Below are positions 1-5,372 of a stretch of 5,372 nucleotides of DNA, piece by piece. This DNA is from Thiomonas sp. (GTDB taxonomy: Bacteria; Pseudomonadota; Gammaproteobacteria; Burkholderiales; Burkholderiaceae_C): positions 1-5,372 of the forward strand of contig DAIDHU010000373.1 of the NCBI GenBank assembly GCA_027451915.1, read 5' to 3'. Both the position numbers and the translations under genes were made by a program. Position 1 is the stretch's first letter. Each line of letters starts with the position of its first letter. The notes beneath the pieces are model-generated. The model made no database searches and was not told the DNA's origin. It saw nothing but the letters and a program-made list of their open reading frames with translations.

Positions 1-1158
1 ACGCCCCTGCAGATCCTGGTGGGGCGCATGGACGAAGGCATGTCCCACCTGATCCTGCTGGCGGTTCCGCTGTTCGTGTTCCTCGGCCTGCTCATCGAGA
101 TGACCGGCATGGCGCGCGCCATGGTGGACTTCCTGGCCAGCCTGCTGGGCCACGTGGGCGGCGGCCTGTCCTACGTGCTGGTCGGGGCCATGTACCTGGT
201 ATCGGGCATCTCGGGCTCGAAGGCCGCCGACATGGCCGCCATCGCCCCGGCCCTGTTCCCGGAAATGCAGCGCCTGGGCAGCAGCAAGGGCGAACTGGTG
301 GCGCTGCTGGCGGCCACCGGAGCGCAGACCGAGACCGTGCCGCCCAGCCTGGTGCTGATCACCATCGGCTCGGTCACCGGGGTGTCGATCTCGGCGCTGT
401 TCACCGGCGGGCTGCTGCCGGCCCTGGTCACGGGTCTGGGCCTGTGCCTGGTGATCGCCTGGCGCAACCGCGGCCGCGGCTCGCGGCGCGAGCGCGCGCC
501 GCGCGCCGAGGTGCTGCGCCTGGGCCTGGTGGCCGCGCCGGCGCTGGCCCTGCCCTTCGTGATCCGCGCCGCCGTGGTCGACGGTGTCGCCACCGCGACC
601 GAGGTGTCCACGCTGGGCATCGTCTACGCCGCCGCCATCGGGCTGCTGGTGTATCGCCGCTTCGACTGGCGCAGGCTGCTGCCCATGCTGGTGGAGACGG
701 CCAGCCTGTCGGGGGCCATCCTGTTCATCATCGGCACCGCCACCGCCATCGCCTGGGGCCTGACCCAGTCGGGATTCTCGGGCTCGCTGGCGCAGGCCAT
801 GGGCTCGCTGCCCGGCGGCGGGCCGGTGTTCCTGGCCGTGTCCATTCCCCTGTTCGTGCTGCTGGGCTCGGTGCTGGAGGGGATTCCGGCCATGGTGCTG
901 TTCGGCCCGCTGCTGTTTCCCATCGCCCGCCAGCTGGGCATCCACGAGGTGCATTACGCCATGGTGGTGGTGCTGTCCATGGGCCTGGGCCTGTTCATGC
1001 CTCCGCTGGGGGTGGGCTACTACGCCGCCTGCGCCATCGGGCGCGTGGCGCCCGAGGAGGGTGTGCGCCCGCTGCTGGGCTATCTGGCGGCCCTGCTCGG
1101 CGGCATCGTGGTGGTCGCCGCGGTGCCCTGGCTGTCCACCGGATTCCTGGCCCACTGA
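1..1158 (+). CDS. dctM: TRAP transporter large permease subunit, DctM family (5'-truncated by window edge)
   Basis: This is the large membrane subunit of a tripartite ATP-independent periplasmic (TRAP) transporter. In this family the subunit forms the ion-coupled path that takes up carboxylates or related organic acids delivered by a periplasmic binding protein. The frame is open from base 1 to the TGA at 1156-1158 (385 residues). A GTG at 19 and an ATG at 28 are internal, because homology-like sequence (TPLQILVGRM) precedes them. DctM proteins usually have about 425-440 residues, so roughly 45 are missing, or more if this is a fused DctQM protein. Visible hallmarks, numbered from the first visible codon, are GISGSKAAD (69-77), ETVPPS (111-116), GVATATEVSTLGIVYA (195-210) and GLFMPPLGVGYYA (330-342). 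About nine or ten hydrophobic segments are separated by short loops, with a basic stretch at 155-168. The small DctQ subunit and the binding protein are not in view, so the substrate cannot be assigned. Confidence 0.93.
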   Translation, partial: TPLQILVGRMDEGMSHLILLAVPLFVFLGLLIEMTGMARAMVDFLASLLGHVGGGLSYVLVGAMYLVSGISGSKAADMAAIAPALFPEMQRLGSSKGELVALLAATGAQTETVPPSLVLITIGSVTGVSISALFTGGLLPALVTGLGLCLVIAWRNRGRGSRRERAPRAEVLRLGLVAAPALALPFVIRAAVVDGVATATEVSTLGIVYAAAIGLLVYRRFDWRRLLPMLVETASLSGAILFIIGTATAIAWGLTQSGFSGSLAQAMGSLPGGGPVFLAVSIPLFVLLGSVLEGIPAMVLFGPLLFPIARQLGIHEVHYAMVVVLSMGLGLFMPPLGVGYYAACAIGRVAPEEGVRPLLGYLAALLGGIVVVAAVPWLSTGFLAH

Positions 1159-1164
1159 GTCGGC

Positions 1165-1180
1165 GCCGGCTCCGGCCGGC
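1165..1180. terminator. Possible GC hairpin between convergent genes
   Basis: GCCGGC at 1165-1170 and again at 1175-1180 can pair as a six-base all-GC stem around a four-base loop (TCCG). It sits in the 21-nt gap between the two convergent stop codons; its right arm ends on the last base of the pump's TAG codon (1182-1180). Neither strand has a T tract after the stem, so it does not look like a standard intrinsic terminator. It could still slow polymerase from both sides. GCCGGC is self-complementary and common in DNA of this composition, so chance is a real explanation. Confidence 0.25.
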
Positions 1181-4100
1181 TATGCGCGGCCTTGGGACGC
1201 GCGCTGCGCCGCGGCGCGGCGCTCGGCCCGCGCCCGCCTGGCGCGCAGGAACCAGCCGTGGGCGCGATCCAGGTACAGGTAGACCACCGGCGTCGTGAAC
1301 AGGGTCATGGCCTGCGACACCAGCAGTCCCCCCACCATCGCGTAGCCCAGCGGGCGCCTGAGCTCGGACCCGGCACCGTGATCGAGCATCAGGGGCAGGC
1401 CCGCCAGCATCGCGCAGGCGGTGGTCATCATGATGGGACGGAATCGCAGCAGGCAGGCCTCGCGGATGGCCTCGCGCGGGCCCAGGCCGCGGCGGCGCTC
1501 GGCGTCGAGGGCGAAGTCGATCATCATGATGCCGTTCTTTTTCACAATGCCGATGAGCAGGATGATCCCGATCAGGGCGATCACGCTGAGGTCGTAGCCC
1601 CCGGCGCGCAGGATCAGCAAGGCGCCCAGCCCCGCCGACGGAAGCGTGGACAGGATGGTCAGCGGGTGCAGGTAGCTCTCGTACAGGAGGCCCAGCACGA
1701 TGTATACGCATACCAGGGCCGCAGCGATCAGGTAGGGCTGGGTGCGCAGCGATTGCTGGAAGGCCTGCGCCGTGCCCTGGAAACTGCCCCGCACGGTGGC
1801 CGGCATGCGCATGCGCGCCTCCACCCTGTGCACCTCGTCCACCGCCTCCCCTAGCGCCACGCCGGGGGCGAGGTTGAAGGACAGGGTCACGGCCGGAAAC
1901 TGGCCCTGGTGGCTGATCATCAGGTAGGCACTCTTCGAGGTGTCCACGTTTACCAGCGCCGACAAGGGAACCTGCTGTCCGCTCAGCGGCGAGCGGATGA
2001 AAATCTTGTCGAACAGGTCGGCATCGCGCTGCTCGGAAGGACGGACCTCCTCGATCACGTGGTAGCTGTTGGTCTGCGTGAAGTACTGCGCCACCTGGGC
2101 CTGACCCGCGGCATCGTCCAGGGTCTGGTCGATCAGCGCCGGGCTGATGCCGAAGCTGGCCGCATGTTCGCGGTCCACCGTGACCACGGCGGAGCGCGCA
2201 TGGTTCTGCTGGTCCGAGGCCACGTCGGTGAGCTGGGGCAGCTTTTTCAGGCGCGCCAGCAGGCGTGGCGCCCAGGTGTCGAGCTCGTCGATGTCGCTGT
2301 CCTGCAGGGTGTACTGGTACTGGGTCCGCGCCAGGCGGCCGCCCACGTTGATGTCCTGCGGGGCCTGCATGAACAGCTGGATGCCCTGCACCTGGGCGAT
2401 GCGCGGGCGCAGCCGGTCGATGATCTGCTGCGCGCTGGCCTTGCGACCGTCGGCCTTGGGGCGCAAGGCGATGAAGAACACCCCCGTGTTGGCCGTGGTT
2501 CCGCCCGCGAACACCCCCATGCCGCTGACGTCGGGATCGCTGGCCACCACCTTGGCCAGCGCATGGATGCGCCGGCTCATCGCGGGAAAGGAAGCGTCCT
2601 GCGAGGTCTGGGCGAAGCCGTAGATCGAGCCGATGTCCTGCTGGGGGAAAAAGCCCTTGGGACTGAACACGAACATCAGCACCGTGGTCGCCAGGGTGGC
2701 GAAGAACACGCACAGGGTGAGCAGCGGATGCTGCAGCACATGGTCCAGGCCGCGCCGGTAGGCGTCGCGCAGCGCCTCGAAGCCCCACTCGAATGCGCGA
2801 TACAGCCGCCTATGGCCGCGCGCGTGTTCGTCGCGCAGGAAGCGCGAGCACATCATCGGCGTCAAGGTCAGGGACACCAGCACCGAGACGCCGATGGCCA
2901 GGCTCACGGTGACCGCGAACTCCCGGAACAGGCGCCCGACGATACCCCCCATCAACAGCAGGGGGATGAACACCGCGACCAGCGAGACCGAGATGGACAC
3001 GATGGTGAAGCCGATTTCCTGGGCTCCCTGCAGCGCGGCCTGCATGGGCTGCATGCCCGCCTCGACATGGCGGTAGATGTTTTCCAGCATGACGATGGCG
3101 TCGTCCACCACGAAACCCACCGAGATGGTCAGGGCCATCAGCGACAGGTTGTCCAGGCTGTAGTGCAGCAGGTACATGGCGCCGGCCGTGCCGAGCAGCG
3201 CCAGGGGCACGGTCAGGCCGGGGATGAGGGTCGACCACAGGCTGCGCAGGAACACGAAAATCACCAGCACCACGGCGCAGATGGTGATGAGCAGCGTGCG
3301 CTCGACATCGTGCATGGACGCGCGGATGTTCTGGGTGCGGTCGACCAGGGTGTTGATGCGGATGCTGGGCGGAATCGCCGCGCGCAGGCGCGGCAGCTCG
3401 GCCTGGATGCGCTCGACCGTGTCGATGGCATTCGCGCCGGGCTGCTTGTGCACGAACAGGATGATGGCGCGCCCGTTGTCCAGGCGGTCTCCCGGCGGGG
3501 CGGCGGCGCCGCGGAAGCCCCAGGCGCCGGTGAGCACGTTCTCCGGCCCGTCCACCGCGCGGCCGATGTCGCGCACGCGTACCGGCGCGCCGTTGCGCCA
3601 GGCGATCACGGTGTCGTTCCAGGGGGCAGCGCGGGTGATCTGGTCGTTGGTGTAGATGGCCGCGCTGCGATCCTCGCCGCTGAGGCTGCCGGCGGCCTGG
3701 CTCACCGAAGCCTGGCCGATGGCCGCGCGCACGTCCTCCAGGCTCAACCCCATGGCCGCCAGGCGGGCCGGATCCACCTGGATGCGGATGGCGGGCTTCT
3801 GGCGCCCGCCGATGTCCACGCTGCCCACCCCGGGTATCTGGGAAATCTGCTGCGCCAGCACCACCTCGGCGTAGTCGTCGACCTGGGTGATCGGAAGGGT
3901 CGGCGACTGCACGGCCAGCACCAGCACGGCGAACTCGGCCGGGTTGATCTTGCGGAAGGTGGGCGGGCTGGGCAGGTTCCGGGGCAACTGGCCGGCTGCC
4001 GCGTTGATGGCCGACTGCACGTCCATCGCGGCGCTGTCGATGTCGCGATGCAGGTCGAACTGCAGGGTGATCTGCGTGCTTCCCAGGGCGCTGGTGGAAG

Positions 4101-4341
4101 TCATCTGCGCCAGGCCCGGAATGGCCGCGAACTGGGTTTCCAGCGGCTGCGCGACGGTGGAGGCCATGACCTGCGGGTTGGCTCCCGGCAGGTTGGCATT
4201 GACCTGGATCGTGGGGTATTCCACGTCCGGCAGGGAGGCCACCGGCAGCAGCGGCAGGGCCACCACCCCCACCAGCAGCAAAGCCAGCGCCAGCAGCGAG
4301 GTGCCGATGGGGCGGCGGATGAAAACTGCCGAGATACTCAT
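1180..4341 (-). CDS. RND multidrug efflux pump, inner-membrane subunit, MdtB/MdtC (MuxB/MuxC) type
   Basis: This is a complete 1053-residue proton-driven HAE1-type RND pump, expected to capture substrates in the periplasm or outer inner-membrane leaflet and pass them to an outer-membrane channel. The layout is typical: TM1 at about 12-33, first porter half about 34-343, TM2-TM6 about 345-498, TM7 about 539-558, second porter half about 560-868, and TM8-TM12 about 869-1022. Proton-relay residues are present: D413/D414 in GFVVDDAIVMLEN (TM4), K935 in IVKKNGIMMIDFA (TM10) and T973 in RFRPIMMT, matching AcrB D407/D408, K940 and T978. The protein mixes MdtB-like stretches (YPTIQV, KGFFPQQD, LPQLTDV) with MdtC-like ones (EAGMQPMQAALQG, TVRGSFQGTAQAFQ), so no single symbol is given. 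It has a likely 12-residue insertion near 276-291 and an Arg/Ala-rich tail (1031-1053). E. coli MdtB has 1040 residues and MdtC 1025. The ATG at 4341-4339 gives a family-typical N-terminus (MSISAVFIRRPIGTSL). It follows the adaptor gene by 10 nt, which indicates co-transcription. Confidence 0.96.
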   Translation of the reverse strand: MSISAVFIRRPIGTSLLALALLLVGVVALPLLPVASLPDVEYPTIQVNANLPGANPQVMASTVAQPLETQFAAIPGLAQMTSTSALGSTQITLQFDLHRDIDSAAMDVQSAINAAAGQLPRNLPSPPTFRKINPAEFAVLVLAVQSPTLPITQVDDYAEVVLAQQISQIPGVGSVDIGGRQKPAIRIQVDPARLAAMGLSLEDVRAAIGQASVSQAAGSLSGEDRSAAIYTNDQITRAAPWNDTVIAWRNGAPVRVRDIGRAVDGPENVLTGAWGFRGAAAPPGDRLDNGRAIILFVHKQPGANAIDTVERIQAELPRLRAAIPPSIRINTLVDRTQNIRASMHDVERTLLITICAVVLVIFVFLRSLWSTLIPGLTVPLALLGTAGAMYLLHYSLDNLSLMALTISVGFVVDDAIVMLENIYRHVEAGMQPMQAALQGAQEIGFTIVSISVSLVAVFIPLLLMGGIVGRLFREFAVTVSLAIGVSVLVSLTLTPMMCSRFLRDEHARGHRRLYRAFEWGFEALRDAYRRGLDHVLQHPLLTLCVFFATLATTVLMFVFSPKGFFPQQDIGSIYGFAQTSQDASFPAMSRRIHALAKVVASDPDVSGMGVFAGGTTANTGVFFIALRPKADGRKASAQQIIDRLRPRIAQVQGIQLFMQAPQDINVGGRLARTQYQYTLQDSDIDELDTWAPRLLARLKKLPQLTDVASDQQNHARSAVVTVDREHAASFGISPALIDQTLDDAAGQAQVAQYFTQTNSYHVIEEVRPSEQRDADLFDKIFIRSPLSGQQVPLSALVNVDTSKSAYLMISHQGQFPAVTLSFNLAPGVALGEAVDEVHRVEARMRMPATVRGSFQGTAQAFQQSLRTQPYLIAAALVCVYIVLGLLYESYLHPLTILSTLPSAGLGALLILRAGGYDLSVIALIGIILLIGIVKKNGIMMIDFALDAERRRGLGPREAIREACLLRFRPIMMTTACAMLAGLPLMLDHGAGSELRRPLGYAMVGGLLVSQAMTLFTTPVVYLYLDRAHGWFLRARRARAERRAAAQRASQGRA

Positions 4342-4351
4342 GGAGCAAGGG

Positions 4352-4356
4352 TCACC
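4352..4356 (-). promoter_or_regulatory. Ribosome binding site of the RND gene, overlapping the adaptor stop codon
   Basis: Read on the minus strand, GGTGA lies at 4356-4352, 10 nt before the ATG at 4341-4339. It can pair with the TCACC part of the extended 16S rRNA 3' end and contains the adaptor's own TGA stop (4354-4352). No better purine-rich site is present in the 10-nt gap (CCCTTGCTCC). This suggests that the pump is translated mainly by ribosomes finishing the adaptor, that is, by translational coupling. The match is short, so the site itself is moderately uncertain. Confidence 0.45.
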
Positions 4357-5372
4357 GCGGCGCCAGCTCGCGCACCAGCGCGCCCGGACTGAGCTTGTAC
4401 TGCCCGTCGACCACCACCCGCTCGCCGGCCTTCAGGCCCTTGGCGATGACGGCGATGCCGTCGCGCTCCTGGCCCACGGTCACGGGCCGCACCCGGGCAC
4501 GGTGCCGCGCATCCACCACGTACACATAGCTTCCTGCCTGTGCGTTCTGCACGGCCGAATCGGGCACCGTCACGGCGTCGCGGATGTGTCCCAGCACCAG
4601 GCGCACGCGCAGGTACTGGCCCGGCCACAGCCGATGCCGCGGATTGGCGAAGCGTGCCTTGAGCGCGATGGTGCCGCTGGCCGCGTCGACCTGGTTGTTC
4701 ACAAGCACCAGCGTCCCGCTGGCCTCGGGACGCTGCTGCCCCGGCGCATAGGCCAGCACCTGCAGGGGTCCGCGCGCACGCGCCTGGAGGATGGCCTGCA
4801 CCGACTGGCCGGGCAGGCTGAAGGCCACGTCGATGGGGTCGATCTGATTGATCACCACCAGACCGCCGGGATCGCCCGGGTGCACGATGTTGCCGGGGTC
4901 GACCAGGCGCGCGCCGGCCAGGCCGCTGATGGGTGCCCGAATCGTGGCGTAGCCCAGCTGCACGCGCGCGTAGTCGACCTGCGCGCCATCCGCCTGCACC
5001 GCCGCGCCCAGCTGGAGCACCAGCGCGCGCTGGGTATCCAGGCTCTGGCGCGAGGCCGCGCCGGCGCGCACCAGCGCCTGCGTGCGCCCGAGCTCCAGGC
5101 GCGCATCGGCGAGCTGTGCCTGGTCGCGCGCCCTCGCCGCCCGCGCCTGCTCGAGCTGGGCTCGCAGCGCGCGCGGGTCGATGCGCGCCAGGATCTGGCC
5201 CGCGCGCACCTCCTGCCCCTCGGTGAATCCCAGGGATTCGAGCCTGCCGTCGATCTGCGTGCGCACGGTCACGCTGCGCCGTGCCTGCACCGTGCCCACG
5301 CCCAGCAGCACACGCGGCACATCGCCCGAGGAGGCCGCCTGCACGGTGGCCGGCACCGCCGCGGGGGCCGAC
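4352..5372 (-). CDS. mdtA: RND efflux periplasmic adaptor (membrane fusion protein), MdtA/MuxA type, N-terminus beyond window edge
   Basis: This is the periplasmic adaptor of a tripartite RND efflux system; it docks on the pump and contacts a TolC-like channel. The frame is open from the right edge to the TGA at 4354-4352, showing 339 residues. A GTG at 5356-5354 is in frame, but open coding continues upstream (SAPAA). E. coli MdtA has 415 residues, and the lipoprotein or export signal and N-terminal anchor are not seen, so the gene surely starts outside. Numbered from the first visible residue, the order is: first membrane-proximal strand with GDVPRVLLGVGTVQARRSV (16-34); first lipoyl half to about 66 (QIDGRLESLGFTEGQEVRAG); Ala/Gln/Arg-rich alpha-hairpin 67-140; second lipoyl half 142-180 (TIRAPISGLAGARLVDPGNI); beta-barrel about 180-265; and C-terminal membrane-proximal domain 266-339, including VPDSAV and GLKAGERVVVDGQYKLSPG. 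The LVDPGNIVHPGD and LVVINQIDPIDVAFSLP stretches are close to MdtA. It is the first visible gene of the operon; promoter and regulator are out of view. Confidence 0.94.
   Translation of the reverse strand, partial: SAPAAVPATVQAASSGDVPRVLLGVGTVQARRSVTVRTQIDGRLESLGFTEGQEVRAGQILARIDPRALRAQLEQARAARARDQAQLADARLELGRTQALVRAGAASRQSLDTQRALVLQLGAAVQADGAQVDYARVQLGYATIRAPISGLAGARLVDPGNIVHPGDPGGLVVINQIDPIDVAFSLPGQSVQAILQARARGPLQVLAYAPGQQRPEASGTLVLVNNQVDAASGTIALKARFANPRHRLWPGQYLRVRLVLGHIRDAVTVPDSAVQNAQAGSYVYVVDARHRARVRPVTVGQERDGIAVIAKGLKAGERVVVDGQYKLSPGALVRELAPR

Noticed and set aside
19..30. GTG at 19 or ATG at 28 as the true start of the TRAP gene.
   Set aside because: The frame is open to base 1 and the upstream residues fit the family. 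A start here would remove the first membrane region found in all DctM proteins.
444..1298. A 284-codon plus-strand open frame overlapping the TRAP gene and running past its stop.
   Set aside because: It is an Arg/Ala/Gly/His-rich shadow frame. The DctM frame carries all conserved motifs and the membrane segments.
1520..1550. A more A/T-rich patch containing a CTTTTT run, which resembles a terminator tract on the plus strand.
   Set aside because: It encodes the conserved TM10 segment IVKKNGIMM on the minus strand; the run is the Lys-Lys codons. No hairpin precedes it.
995..4348. Two long minus-strand open frames (995-2788 and 2810-4348) in a shifted frame over the pump gene, which could suggest a broken second gene.
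   Set aside because: Both share one frame offset from the pump and are Arg/Pro/Ala/Gly-rich with no family motifs. The true pump frame is intact across the whole region, so there is no frameshift.
1909..4392. An 827-codon open frame on the plus strand, antisense to the pump gene.
   Set aside because: It lies in exact codon register with the pump. Its stops would need TTA, CTA or TCA codons in the sense gene, which are rare at this GC content. The product is a low-complexity His/Gln/Asp/Gly/Arg mix with no recognisable domain.
5354..5356. GTG as the true start of the adaptor gene.
   Set aside because: The frame stays open to the window edge, and a start here would leave a periplasmic protein without any export signal. 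MdtA-type proteins have a longer N-terminus.

Overview
The window is GC-rich and fully coding on one strand or the other. It shows the strong G/C third-position bias of a high-GC proteobacterium. The gene families and residue style suggest a betaproteobacterium of the Burkholderiales, with Alcaligenaceae (Bordetella/Achromobacter-like) as my best guess. That placement comes from general resemblance and was not tested by any search.

Layout: (1) Bases 1-1158, plus strand, hold the C-terminal 385 residues of a TRAP-transporter large permease (DctM family); its start lies off the left edge. (2) Bases 1159-1179 are a 21-nt convergent junction with a GC-only hairpin and no T tract. (3) Bases 4341-1180, minus strand, encode a complete 1053-residue RND-family proton-driven efflux pump of the MdtB/MdtC (MuxB/MuxC) branch. 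(4) From the right edge to 4352, minus strand, lies a periplasmic adaptor (membrane fusion protein) of the MdtA/MuxA type. It lacks its N-terminus and ends 10 nt before the pump's start codon.

The two minus-strand genes form an adaptor-pump operon read right to left. The adaptor is expected to bridge the inner-membrane pump to a TolC-like outer-membrane channel, together expelling drugs or amphiphiles from the periplasm. The operon ends after one pump gene: no second RND gene and no outer-membrane channel follow it, unlike the E. coli mdtABC order. The TRAP gene belongs to a separate, convergent uptake locus and probably has no functional link to the pump.

No RNA gene, mobile element, CRISPR array, long repeat or attachment site was seen, and no stretch over 300 bases lacks a gene. 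I find no convincing undescribed system. The points most worth checking are the single pump with mixed MdtB and MdtC features, and a short Gly/Ala/Pro-containing insertion in its porter domain.
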